NCBI GenBank assembly: GCA_964556005.1
Contig: CAZKUR010000009.1
Coordinates: forward strand, 1 to 64,000
Source of the DNA: CAZKUR01 sp964556005
Lineage (GTDB): Bacteria; Bacteroidota; Ignavibacteria; Ignavibacteriales; Ignavibacteriaceae
Reading direction: 5' to 3'
DNA length: 64,000 bases
The notes under the pieces are model-generated. The model was given only the letters and a program-made list of their open reading frames with translations, had not been told where the DNA came from and searched no databases. Both the position numbers and the translations under genes were made by a program. Every line of letters begins with the position of its first letter. The first letter of the stretch is position 1. Below, in pieces: positions 45,578 through 54,712 of this stretch.

Positions 45578-46512
45578 AATTCAATCACCTTATTTGTATT
45601 ATTTTTTATTTTAACTCTGTCGTCAATCCTATGGCCTATTACCCAAACTACATTTCCCTTGTTCGTCAGAAGCAATTGGTTCTTCTTTTTTGAAGAAGGT
45701 ATTTTTATTTCATTCAAAAAATCAGAAATTTTTTTCGAACCATTTAAACCGAGTGGGAAAAACCTGTCCCCGCTTTTCCATTGCCTTATTATAAACTCAT
45801 CGGCTAGTAAATCGGCGGAGATGTATTCTTTTTTCGGGTTGCCGGAAATCACGAAATTTTCTTTTTTACTTTTCCTTATTGATAATGTTTCATTATTAAA
45901 CACCGCACTTTCGCCAATTTTTAATTTAAGCGGCTCACGGCTCATAATTTTTTTTGCCGGTGAAATAACAATTGAATTTCTCTCTTTAACTGCGCTCAAG
46001 CCGCCGCCAATTTTTACCATTTTCCCGGTTTGACCTTCTATCAATTTGCTCAACGCCTCGATACCGGCATAATTAAATTCAAATGGGAATTTTTTCTTTA
46101 AAGCAAATCTTAAAAATTCATCATGTAAATCTTCATCTATTAATTTCAGTTCGTTCAGATTTATTTCAAAATTACCATCTACAAATTTACAGATACTATC
46201 ATAATATACGGTAAAAACTTTTTCCAGGTGCATCCTTATTTTCTTATAATTTTCCGAAGCCTTAAAAATTGCCTGGTTAAATTTCGGATTCAATTTTTTT
46301 TCAATTGACGGGATCACCTCATTTCGCAGATAATTTCTTTCGTAATCAATGGATTCATTAGTCGGATCGATTCTAAATTTTATTCCGTAATAGTTCAAAT
46401 ATTTTAGAACTTCCTCTTTTGTTATTCCAAGAAAAGGGCGGATTATTTTATCCCTTTTATCCGGTATGCCGGAAATTCCATTTATACCTGTACCTTTAAT
46501 TAAATTCAGCAA
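45565..46512 (-). pseudogene. tilS: tilS, C-terminal fragment (tRNA(Ile)-lysidine synthase)
   Basis: 315 aa open reading from an internal Met (MLNLIKGTGINGISGIPD); the coding sequence actually continues in the same frame to about 46620. Contains the LLNLIKGTG motif, the ITKEEVLKYLNYYGIKFRIDPTNES block with ERNYLRNEVIP, and the C-terminal TilS domains (GDRFFPLGLNGSKKISDFLNEIKIP). It is in the same frame as the N-terminal fragment (46627-46932), separated by two in-frame TAA codons. Alone it lacks the ATP-binding P-loop and would be inactive; together they form a normal-length TilS. Confidence 0.85.
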
Positions 46513-46626
46513 AACAGTTTCAGTATTATCATTGCAAATATGTGCTGTTGAATTTTTATAAAAATTTTTTCCCTTACCATAATTTCCATGTTCCTTGTAC
46601 CGTATATTCCTCCCGCCTAATTAAAC

Positions 46627-46932
46627 TTAAATTTTGTTTTTTACCGAATAAGACTTCACGTTTTTTTTTACCGATGAAAATTCAATCTTTAGATTTCTGC
46701 AAAGTTCTCTGCAAAATATTTCATCTTCATCGGCTTGTTTACCGCGCAGATTATGATTTAGATGAAAGGCACCAAGCTTTTTTATTTTAAACCTTTTTTG
46801 AAACTTATCCAGAAAATGCAATAGAAAAACCGAATCGGGGCCCCCGCTCAACGCTGCAAGAATTTTCTCGTTATTTTGAATCAAACCTTTCGCATCAATA
46901 AACTTTATAACTTTTTGTTCTATGCTTTTCAT
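46627..46932 (-). pseudogene. tilS: tilS, N-terminal fragment with P-loop, ends at premature stop
   Basis: 101 aa. Carries the PP-loop ATPase motif LAALSGGPDSVFLLHFL, FHLNHNLRGKQADEDE and the beginning of the KKNVKSYSVKNK block, then stops at TAA 46627-46629. A second TAA lies at 46621-46623, two codons later, and the frame then continues LGGRNIRYKEHG as expected for TilS ('KLSLEEAGRNIRY'). TilS makes lysidine at tRNA-Ile(CAU), needed to read AUA codons, and is generally essential. See the finding for explanations. Confidence 0.85.
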
Positions 46933-46951
46933 TTATTATTTGTTACGAATT

Positions 46952-47563
46952 TCACGACAGAGAATTTTCTTCAGGCTTACTTTCCATTATTCTTTCCACG
47001 TATTTCCCGAGTACATCAAATTCGAGGTTAACTGTGCTTCCGGGTTTTTTATCGGAGAATACAGTCTCTTTCCAGGTATGCGGAATGATACCGACTGAAA
47101 ATTTATTGTCGTCAAGCCTTGCAACCGTCATACTTACTCCGTCAATTGCAACAGAACCTACATAAATTAAATATTTTTTAAATTCATCCGGAAACGAAAT
47201 TGTTACAAAGTGACTGTTTGAAAGTTCTTTTACCTCAACAACTTTTCCTGTTGTATCAACATGCCCTAAAACAAAATGACCTCCGAGTCTTGCTTCAGCC
47301 TTTAACGGTCTTTCAAGATTTACCCTGTCATTTATTTTTAAATTACCGAGATTTGTCTTCAGCAAAGTTTCTTCGATAGTATCGACGGCAAAAACGGATT
47401 CGCTCTTTTCAACAACAGTTAAGCAGCATCCGTTAACAGCAATACTGCTTCCGATGTCCAGGTCATCCATAACCATTTTGCCGGATATTTTTAACTGGTA
47501 TCCGTCACCGGTCTCTATTTTTTCAACTAATTTACCTGTTTCTTCAACTAATCCTGTAAACAT
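46952..47563 (-). CDS. ribE: riboflavin synthase alpha subunit
   Basis: 203 aa made of two homologous lumazine-binding repeats: MFTGLVEETGKL ... IAVNGCCLTVV and GHFVLGHVDTTGKV ... VAIDGVSMTVARL. It condenses two 6,7-dimethyl-8-ribityllumazines to riboflavin. It follows ribD by 87 bases and is 19 bases before tilS. I saw no FMN riboswitch in the leader of either gene. Confidence 0.95.
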   Translation of the reverse strand: MFTGLVEETGKLVEKIETGDGYQLKISGKMVMDDLDIGSSIAVNGCCLTVVEKSESVFAVDTIEETLLKTNLGNLKINDRVNLERPLKAEARLGGHFVLGHVDTTGKVVEVKELSNSHFVTISFPDEFKKYLIYVGSVAIDGVSMTVARLDDNKFSVGIIPHTWKETVFSDKKPGSTVNLEFDVLGKYVERIMESKPEENSLS

Positions 47564-47650
47564 TATAATTCTCTTATGAGGTTTTAAAAATAAATTCTTT
47601 GATTAAAATTAATAAAAATCTTTTACTGATAATAATTTGAAAGGGAGAGC

Positions 47651-48739
47651 CTATCTAGTAAGATCAACTAAAAGGTCTTCGCCGACTTTTTCAAAGTGAT
47701 CAATTTTAATTTTCTGTGCTTTTTTAATATTTTTTATCCCGAGATCACCGATGCCGGGAATTCCGTCGCCTAAAATTTTGGGGCTTAAAAAGATTAATAG
47801 ATCATCGAACAAATTTTCATATATAAATGAAGTAAATACTCCGCTTCCGCCTTCAACCAAAATAGATGATATCTTTCTTTTACCTAATTCCCTTAAAGCA
47901 TTTTTTAAGTTCAAACGATTCGGCCCGTCTTTTTTTACATACAATATATTTACTCCAAGCTTTTCCAATTTTCCTATTTTTCTTTTCCTATTAATATTAT
48001 TTTGGGAAGTGATAACTGTTAGTTTATTATCAATATTATTCTGAAAAATCTTGTGGCTCGTTTTTATTTTAAGGTCGGTATCTAAAATTATTCTGAAAGG
48101 ATTCCTACCTTCAATTAATCTAACAGTTAGGCTCGGATCATCTTTTATCACTGTACCCGATCCGATTAAAACAGCATCATAATACGAACGAAGACCATGC
48201 ACATATCTTCTTGCAGGAAGCGAAGTTATCCACTTCGAGCCTCCGCTTCCATCGGCTATTTTTCCATCAATTGTTTGAGCAACTTTAAGAGTTACATAAG
48301 GAATTTGTTTTGTAATAAACTTAAAAAAGAATTTATTCAGGTTTATGCACTCATTTTCAAGGACACCGACTTTCACATCGATACCCGCTCTTTTCAGCTT
48401 CCGTATACCGTTGCCGCTTACAAGCGGGTTCATATCCATTGTACCGATAACAACTCTTTTAATTTTCTTTTCAATTATTTTATCGACACACGGCGGAGTG
48501 TTGCCTTGATGGCTGCAAGGTTCGAGATTAACGTACATCGTTGAGCCTTCTACATTTTCTTTTGCTGAATCGAGAGCATTTATTTCAGCATGCTTATCCC
48601 CGTATTGTTTATGAAACCCTGCACCGATTATACGATCGTCTTTTATAATAATACAGCCGACAAGTGGGTTGGGGCTTACATATCCCCTGCCTTTTTTTGC
48701 CAACTCAAGTGCAAGCTTTATATAGGATTCTTCGGTCAA
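47651..48739 (-). CDS. ribD: bifunctional riboflavin biosynthesis deaminase/reductase
   Basis: 362 aa. The N-terminal cytidine-deaminase-like domain has zinc ligands in KHAEINALD and PCSHQGNTPPC; the C-terminal reductase domain has LKVAQTIDGKIADGSGGSKWI, GSGTVIKDDPSLTVR and SSILVEGGSGVFTSFI. It does the deamination and side-chain reduction steps of riboflavin synthesis. Fifteen bases after greA, 87 before ribE. With ribE it covers only part of the pathway; ribA/B and ribH are elsewhere. Confidence 0.95.
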   Translation of the reverse strand: MTEESYIKLALELAKKGRGYVSPNPLVGCIIIKDDRIIGAGFHKQYGDKHAEINALDSAKENVEGSTMYVNLEPCSHQGNTPPCVDKIIEKKIKRVVIGTMDMNPLVSGNGIRKLKRAGIDVKVGVLENECINLNKFFFKFITKQIPYVTLKVAQTIDGKIADGSGGSKWITSLPARRYVHGLRSYYDAVLIGSGTVIKDDPSLTVRLIEGRNPFRIILDTDLKIKTSHKIFQNNIDNKLTVITSQNNINRKRKIGKLEKLGVNILYVKKDGPNRLNLKNALRELGKRKISSILVEGGSGVFTSFIYENLFDDLLIFLSPKILGDGIPGIGDLGIKNIKKAQKIKIDHFEKVGEDLLVDLTR

Positions 48740-48754
48740 ATTAAATTAACCTCA

Positions 48755-49231
48755 TTATTTAACTTCGAGTATTTCGAACTCCAACAACCCCGCGGGAGCT
48801 TTTACCGATATTTTCTCTCCCTGTTTTGAATTCATTAATCCCTGGCCGACAGGAGAAGTTATTGATATTTTCCCGGCTTGAAAATCGGCTTCTTCGGGTG
48901 AAACAAGTGTATACTCGAATATTTTTTTAGTTTTTATGTTTTTAATTTTAACTGTCGACAAGATATGTATTTGATCGCTTTGAAACTGGGAAGGATCGAT
49001 AATCCGGACTCTGGAGAGAACATTTTCAAGCTTACTAATTCGTAATTCGAATAATCCCTGCTCTTCCTTTGCGGCATCATATTCAGCATTTTCGGAAAGA
49101 TCCCCATGTGCTCTTGCCTCGGCAATTTTTGATGCTATTTCTTTTCTACCGTCAGTTTTTAACTCTTTTAATTCTTTTTCAAGTTCAACAAGCCTTTCTT
49201 TTGTTAGATAAACAAAACCTCCGTCAGCCAT
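48755..49231 (-). CDS. greA: transcription elongation factor GreA
   Basis: 158 aa. The N-terminal coiled coil (LTKERLVELEKELKELKTDGRKEIASKIAEARAHGDLSENAEYDAAKEEQ) with its acidic tip and the C-terminal SPVGQGLMNSKQGEKISVKAPAG are classic GreA. It rescues backtracked RNA polymerase by stimulating transcript cleavage. It is the first gene of the operon greA-ribD-ribE-tilS-hpt-ftsH. 325 non-coding bases precede it. Confidence 0.95.
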   Translation of the reverse strand: MADGGFVYLTKERLVELEKELKELKTDGRKEIASKIAEARAHGDLSENAEYDAAKEEQGLFELRISKLENVLSRVRIIDPSQFQSDQIHILSTVKIKNIKTKKIFEYTLVSPEEADFQAGKISITSPVGQGLMNSKQGEKISVKAPAGLLEFEILEVK

Positions 49232-49556
49232 GATCTCTCTCTCTATTTTTTATGAAGAAAATTTTTTATTGGGTTTAAAAAAAATTACCACCGCACATCA
49301 GCAGTGGTACCTGAAAAATAAAAAATTAAATTTTTGATGTCAAGAAATGATTACATCATTTGAATGATTTTTTACATTTCAAAAAATAAATAAAAATCGA
49401 TTTAATTTGTTTTGTATTCTGAATTATATTCAAATTATTTGATATAAATCATTTAATCTCATCAAATACGGCAAGTTTTTTTATTCGTTTCCGAATTATT
49501 AAATGATAAAAATACTTAGTATCCCAGCTTTTTGATTTATTAAAGATTCGAATTTA
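49232..49556. other. 325-base spacer with a terminator
   Basis: AT-rich spacer between the T9SS cargo gene and greA. The terminator of the upstream genes lies at 49277-49309. The rest is very AT-rich and probably contains the greA promoter; I see no clear -10/-35 and no ORF. Confidence 0.5.
49277..49309 (-). terminator. rho-independent terminator after the T9SS cargo genes
   Basis: On the minus strand, TACCAC (49309-49304) pairs with GTGGTA (49291-49286); one mismatch then a GC/GC pair extends the stem around a 6-base loop. A run of eight T follows at once. It lies about 250 bases after the stop codon at 49557, longer than usual. Confidence 0.65.
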
Positions 49557-52463
49557 TTATTTCAAAAGTATCATCTTTTTAGTTTCGACAAAATTTCCGG
49601 CTCGAATCCTGTAGAAATAAATTCCTGATGCAAGATTTTTAGCATCAAATAAGACTTTATAAATATACCTCACTTGAGCTTTTTCATTTACAATGGTTTT
49701 AACCAGTCTTCCTAAAATATCATAAATTTTTATTTCCACATCCGATGTTTTTGGTAATTCATATTCTAAATTAGTGACAGCATTAAACGGATTAGGGTAA
49801 TTCTGAAACAATCTATATCCTTCCGGCGCAACATAATATGGAGAAGAATTTAGCGTATCGATTAAGTTAGAATTATAAAAATTCTGAAAGTATGAAGCAC
49901 TCTGTTTTAATTTTGTAACACTATTTAAATTGTCGTTTCCTTTTGCTAAAAGAACTGCAAATACTACTTCTTGTGTATCACCCGGAGCTAAAGTAAAAGG
50001 TCCGCTCGATATTAAAAATCTTCTATCTCCGGGGCCAGGTCCTCCGGGCCAGCCCGTTCCTTCATACCAACCGGTATTGGAAACCGGATCACCATTCAAC
50101 ATAAATTTTGTTGCATGATTAGTTTTAGGATTTATAAGCGGCGAGCCGTTCCATAAAAATCCCTTCATATTATTATATATATATTTTGCTCCATCACTAT
50201 TGTCGAAAGGAGCATCCATATAAATTGAACTGGCACTTAAATATAAAATAAATGCGGTAGCAGGTAAATTTCTATACCCCTTTCTCCAAGAGTTATCAAA
50301 TCTTGCACTGTCATTCTCTGATGAAACGACGATCGGACTTTGTACTATCAAATGTCCGACTGCCGGAGGCGGGATTCCATATATAGCATCGTTATTCACC
50401 GCATTATATGTAAAGCCAATTCTTAATGAAGAATCGCAGCCGATAAAATCATCATTTGCATCACCAAGATCGTCATCTGTCCAGTAAGCCAAATACATAG
50501 AATCTATAGTATTCTGTCCTTTATTAATCAATACATATTTCTTAAAGACTGCATTTTCCAGATTATCAGAATTATAGCCGAAGATAGTCGTCTGAATTTC
50601 AAGTCCGAGCGGATCGGTTCCATACAAATGATGGCATGCTGATGTATCGAGATCGTTTGAAACAAACCACATAGTTTCATCTCCTATATACATTGGTTCA
50701 TCAATCCCCTCGGTGTAGATTCCATCTTTATTTATATCGAACCAGGGTGCACCGATTTCACTTGGCCAATTTTCATAATCAAATTTAAATTTGAATTTAT
50801 CGCTGCTTACAGGTAAAGATTTCCAATCTTTTTTAATTTTAAATATTTTGCTGTTTATGTTTGTACGACTTGAAGGCATACCGTCCGGAAGAATGCGGCC
50901 CGCAGTTAATCCATGATTATAGGTACTCCCGCCAGCCCGTATTTCACCATTGACTTTTCCAGCCCAAACTAAACCATCTTCAAAAACAGCTCCTTTAGTT
51001 GCATTTTCTCCTCCAGGCCAAAAAAGACCCTGTCCCTGAGTATTAGGATCATAAGAACTCAGTCCGTTATTACCTATCCACATTTTTATTTCATTAGCCG
51101 TGAAAGTATCATAATCGGGAAATGGCGATGAGAATGTAACAGAAATCGGAATACAATTTTGATCATAAACTAAATGATTTGTTGAGCTGCTGACTCGAAC
51201 AATTAAATTTGAAGTTGGTATGTCTGGGACAAACCAATTGTAAAAAGGATCATTCCAATAATAATTGCCGGAATCCGAAGGAAAATTACTAACAATGTTT
51301 TGCCATAAATTTCCTCCGTCCGTAGAGTAATTTATATCAACCGAATGAACACCTTTGGAACGCCATTTTAAAGTACAACAATCTAACATACTTAACGTAT
51401 CTTTATCTGCAAGAGAATACAAGTTGATACTGTTATAATCACCCGAAGAATCTGTTTTTAATTCTTCAATGAAATTGCCTAAATTCCAATATTCGTTAAG
51501 TCCGGTCAGTAAAATACCGTTATCAGGTGTAGAAGTAAGTGAAGTAAAAGATCCCCTAAGTACTTTATACCAAATTATATTTCCATGAGTATCTGTTTTT
51601 AATAAATCACTTGACTTGAATAACAATAAAAAGCTGTTATCATTCAAAGCCGGTACTGCAGAAATCGCATATATAAAATTATCGAAACTTTTTGTAGAAA
51701 CAATATTACCGTTTCGATCAATTAAATAAAATCCTTTCCCTTCGGCAGCTAAAATTGAACCGTTATTTAAACTATGTATTGTCCGGGCAGAAATACTTTT
51801 TCTAAACTCTTCTGTTCCGGAAGAGTTTACTTTGATAATTTCTTTATTATCGCCGATAGCATAACCGTCTCCCCATTTCGCCAAATTCAAGATTTGTGTG
51901 CCTATTGTAAATGGAATATCAAAATCTTTTACCCATAAAACATTGCCTAGAGTGTCTGTCTTTATAAGCTGAAGATTTTCTTTACTTCCGCCCAGGAGTA
52001 GATATTTATTATCCTCGGTTTCCAATACAGAACTACCGTAAATATCAACTTGTGATGGGAAAGTTTTTTCCCAGACTAAACTTCCTCGGGAATTTAATTT
52101 AGTTGTAAACATCGATTTTTTCCCACCATTACCCTTCGTTCCAACAACGATTATTGAACGTGAGGAAGTTTCGATGACAGGATTGACCGGTGTTAAGATT
52201 GATGAATCACTTTGTATTATACTATACCATTTCAAAAATCCGTTAGCATCGATTTTATAAATTATTAGATTTAAATTAGTCGAATAACTGAGTTGTTTTA
52301 TCCCGCATACAATATAACCACCATCAATTGCAGGCAAAGAAGAAACGCCATAATTAAATCCTTCTTCAAATGGGGGTAATGCTCTATTAAATGTTATACT
52401 TTGAGCTGAAAGCGGAATACAAAAGATGAAAAGATAAAAGATAATTAAATCTAATTTTTTCAT
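49557..52463 (-). CDS. secreted protein with T9SS type A sorting domain
   Basis: 968 aa. Signal peptide (KLDLIIFYLFIFCIPLSAQ). The N-terminal third has six or more WD/PQQ-like repeats such as YKIDANGFLKWY, TKLNSRGSLVWE, IKTDTLGNVLWV and LKTDTHGNIIWY, likely a beta-propeller. The C-terminal 80 residues are a T9SS type A sorting domain: FQNYPNPFN, VEIKIYDILGRLVKTIV and SGIYFYRIRAGNFVETKKMILLK. It should be exported and anchored or released by the type IX system. No enzymatic motif. It follows the M1 peptidase by 61 bases. Confidence 0.85.
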   Translation of the reverse strand: MKKLDLIIFYLFIFCIPLSAQSITFNRALPPFEEGFNYGVSSLPAIDGGYIVCGIKQLSYSTNLNLIIYKIDANGFLKWYSIIQSDSSILTPVNPVIETSSRSIIVVGTKGNGGKKSMFTTKLNSRGSLVWEKTFPSQVDIYGSSVLETEDNKYLLLGGSKENLQLIKTDTLGNVLWVKDFDIPFTIGTQILNLAKWGDGYAIGDNKEIIKVNSSGTEEFRKSISARTIHSLNNGSILAAEGKGFYLIDRNGNIVSTKSFDNFIYAISAVPALNDNSFLLLFKSSDLLKTDTHGNIIWYKVLRGSFTSLTSTPDNGILLTGLNEYWNLGNFIEELKTDSSGDYNSINLYSLADKDTLSMLDCCTLKWRSKGVHSVDINYSTDGGNLWQNIVSNFPSDSGNYYWNDPFYNWFVPDIPTSNLIVRVSSSTNHLVYDQNCIPISVTFSSPFPDYDTFTANEIKMWIGNNGLSSYDPNTQGQGLFWPGGENATKGAVFEDGLVWAGKVNGEIRAGGSTYNHGLTAGRILPDGMPSSRTNINSKIFKIKKDWKSLPVSSDKFKFKFDYENWPSEIGAPWFDINKDGIYTEGIDEPMYIGDETMWFVSNDLDTSACHHLYGTDPLGLEIQTTIFGYNSDNLENAVFKKYVLINKGQNTIDSMYLAYWTDDDLGDANDDFIGCDSSLRIGFTYNAVNNDAIYGIPPPAVGHLIVQSPIVVSSENDSARFDNSWRKGYRNLPATAFILYLSASSIYMDAPFDNSDGAKYIYNNMKGFLWNGSPLINPKTNHATKFMLNGDPVSNTGWYEGTGWPGGPGPGDRRFLISSGPFTLAPGDTQEVVFAVLLAKGNDNLNSVTKLKQSASYFQNFYNSNLIDTLNSSPYYVAPEGYRLFQNYPNPFNAVTNLEYELPKTSDVEIKIYDILGRLVKTIVNEKAQVRYIYKVLFDAKNLASGIYFYRIRAGNFVETKKMILLK

Positions 52464-52524
52464 AGCCGCGCCCCTGAAATTTTGTAAAAACCTTCATTTC
52501 ACAATTAGTAAGATAGTAATTATT

Positions 52525-54489
52525 TCATCTTAATAGTATCATTTTTTTCGTTTCTGTAAAATTATTCGCTTGAATTCTATAAAAATAAACACCGCTTGCT
52601 AATCTTTTTCCATTAAAAGAAATTGTATATGTTCCACCGTTCTGCTCTTTATCAACCAATACAGCAACTTTTTCTCCAAGTGCATTATAAACATTTAATA
52701 TTACTTTACTTCTTTGCGGAATAGAATATGAAATTTTTGTCGTCGGATTAAACGGATTGGGATAGTTTTGAGAAAGTTGAAATTTTAATGGTGCCTGCGA
52801 TTCTTTTACACCGGTTATAGTTAGATTTTTTAGAATATGATTATCAGGATCAAAGTCGAGTGAAGTCGGCATTCCGTTTACCGTAAAAACAAACTGCTGG
52901 TTTTGCTGATTGTTGAAAAGAGTAATTAAAGTATCACCGAGAGCTGTTCCGACTTTAATTTGAACCGGCATTGTGAAAAAAGAAGGATAGCTGTTTTCAG
53001 ATTGGTCAACATTTAATGTAATTGAAAATTCATTGTTGCCAAGCGGCTGATAATTCCAGTCGATTGAATAATTGGGAAAATTTTTACCGTAAATCCATTC
53101 CTGGAAAAAATAATTTAAACTTGAACCATAGACAGCTTCGGCATGGGATTTAAAATCTCCGGTTGTTGCAGCACCGTAAGCTAATTGTGGATCATCTAAA
53201 TAATTTCTTAATATCTGGAAGAATTCGGAATCACCGACAATATTCCTCAGCATGTACAAAACTACACAGCCTTTTGCATAAGACCTGTAATAATTGAATA
53301 TGTTTGAAACAGAATCGATATCCTGCACATAAACCGAACCTACTGCAAGTTTTGCGACTCTCATATTGCCGTTTATAGTTGTTTTATACATTGGTTCGCC
53401 ATATTCATATTCATAATAAAGCGCTTCCCCGAAAGTTGCAAAGCCTTCATTAAGCCAGATATTATGCCAATCCTTACATGTTACTTTATCCCCGAACCAT
53501 TGGTGAGTTAATTCATGAGCCAGCACCCCTTCGGTAAATGCATTAGTCCCGATGGAAGCGATTGTTTGATGTTCCATTCCTCCGCTGAAGCCGAATTCGG
53601 CATGCCCATATTTCTCAGTTATAAACGGATACAATTCAAATTTATTCGAAAATATTTGCAGCATCTGCGGAACTTTATCTAAAACCGGTTTGAACGTACT
53701 CAACTGCTCAGGATAAATGTAATTCGTAATCGGCATTGAATCCGTTGGCGTGTAATGGAAATAGTTTGTGTAAATGGTATAATCCGAAATAGCCATTGAT
53801 ATTAAATATTGTGCAATCGGGTAACTGTTTTTCCAGTGGTAAGTATGAGTTCCGTTGCCGTTATTAGCAGTATCAGCCAAAGAACCGTTTGACACAGGAA
53901 TTAAATTGGAAGCACAGGTAATCCACATGTCGGATGAATCCGCTTTATCGGCAGGAGTATCTTTGCATGGCCACCAATCCGGTGCGCCGTAAGGTTCGCT
54001 TAAAGTATATATTGCCGGATGGCCAACGAGAGTACCAAAAGCAAAACTCCCAAAACCGCTGGATTGCGGACTTCCGTGATAGTATACCGTTACGGAAAAC
54101 GGTTCATTCATTGTGTAAGTTTTGTTGAGTGTAATGTTTAGTTTTGCACTGTCGTGAGTAAATACCAGATTTTGATTATTTAATTTTACTGCATCTACAT
54201 TCATTGTATTTTGAAGATCGAGGAAGACGGAATTTAAATTTTCCTGGCTGCTTTTGGCGCTGACAGTGACAATGCCTGTTAACAGGTGTGCGTTATAATC
54301 CAAAGTTAAATTCAATCCGTAGTATGTTACATCGAAGTTCGGGTCGCCGGGATACATAACCTTAGATGGATTAAAAGATTTTTGGAGTGAATTACTTTTA
54401 TATTCATAAAATTGTTTTTGAGACTGCTGGGCTATAAGAAGATTCACTGATATAAAAATAAAAATAAGAACATGTATAAATTTTTTCAT
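52525..54489 (-). CDS. secreted M1-family aminopeptidase with T9SS sorting domain
   Basis: 654 aa with a signal peptide (FIHVLIFIFISVNLLIAQ). The gluzincin motif HELTHQWFGDKVTCKDWHNIWLNEGFAT gives zinc ligands His, His, Glu and the catalytic Glu, so the enzyme should be active. The motif upstream reads GGMEHQT where aminopeptidases usually have GAMEN, so the exopeptidase Asn is replaced by His. The C-terminus is a T9SS type A domain (LSQNYPNPFNPTTKISYSIP ... SGVYFYRIQANNFTETKKMILLR). An extracellular protease of the cell surface. Confidence 0.88.
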   Translation of the reverse strand: MKKFIHVLIFIFISVNLLIAQQSQKQFYEYKSNSLQKSFNPSKVMYPGDPNFDVTYYGLNLTLDYNAHLLTGIVTVSAKSSQENLNSVFLDLQNTMNVDAVKLNNQNLVFTHDSAKLNITLNKTYTMNEPFSVTVYYHGSPQSSGFGSFAFGTLVGHPAIYTLSEPYGAPDWWPCKDTPADKADSSDMWITCASNLIPVSNGSLADTANNGNGTHTYHWKNSYPIAQYLISMAISDYTIYTNYFHYTPTDSMPITNYIYPEQLSTFKPVLDKVPQMLQIFSNKFELYPFITEKYGHAEFGFSGGMEHQTIASIGTNAFTEGVLAHELTHQWFGDKVTCKDWHNIWLNEGFATFGEALYYEYEYGEPMYKTTINGNMRVAKLAVGSVYVQDIDSVSNIFNYYRSYAKGCVVLYMLRNIVGDSEFFQILRNYLDDPQLAYGAATTGDFKSHAEAVYGSSLNYFFQEWIYGKNFPNYSIDWNYQPLGNNEFSITLNVDQSENSYPSFFTMPVQIKVGTALGDTLITLFNNQQNQQFVFTVNGMPTSLDFDPDNHILKNLTITGVKESQAPLKFQLSQNYPNPFNPTTKISYSIPQRSKVILNVYNALGEKVAVLVDKEQNGGTYTISFNGKRLASGVYFYRIQANNFTETKKMILLR

Positions 54490-54712
54490 GGAGTTAAATC
54501 TTTTAAATTAATGAACGATGTCTAACCTTCCGTTTGATTCTATTTGTTAGTTTTATCTTTTGTTCTAAATATTTGTGTAAAAAAGATAAATATCAATCCT
54601 TAAATTTATTATCCTTTGGCGCACAAATATTAAAATCGAAATGAAGGACATTTGAAAAGTGAAATAAGAATTTACACAGTATTAGAAAGATGAAATCCTT
54701 ATCAGGTAGTTT

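Noticed and set aside
47564..47650. FMN riboswitch in front of ribE or ribD
   Set aside because: The spacers are too short and lack the conserved RFN-element sequences; not supported.
48197..48544. 115-residue ORF opposite ribD
   Set aside because: It lies wholly within ribD on the other strand, has no ribosome binding site and no family likeness; treated as a shadow.
54568..54631. Inverted repeat AATATTTGTG / CACAAATATT with a 44-base spacer
   Set aside because: AT-rich arms far apart, no T-tract and no clear link to either neighbouring gene; probably chance.
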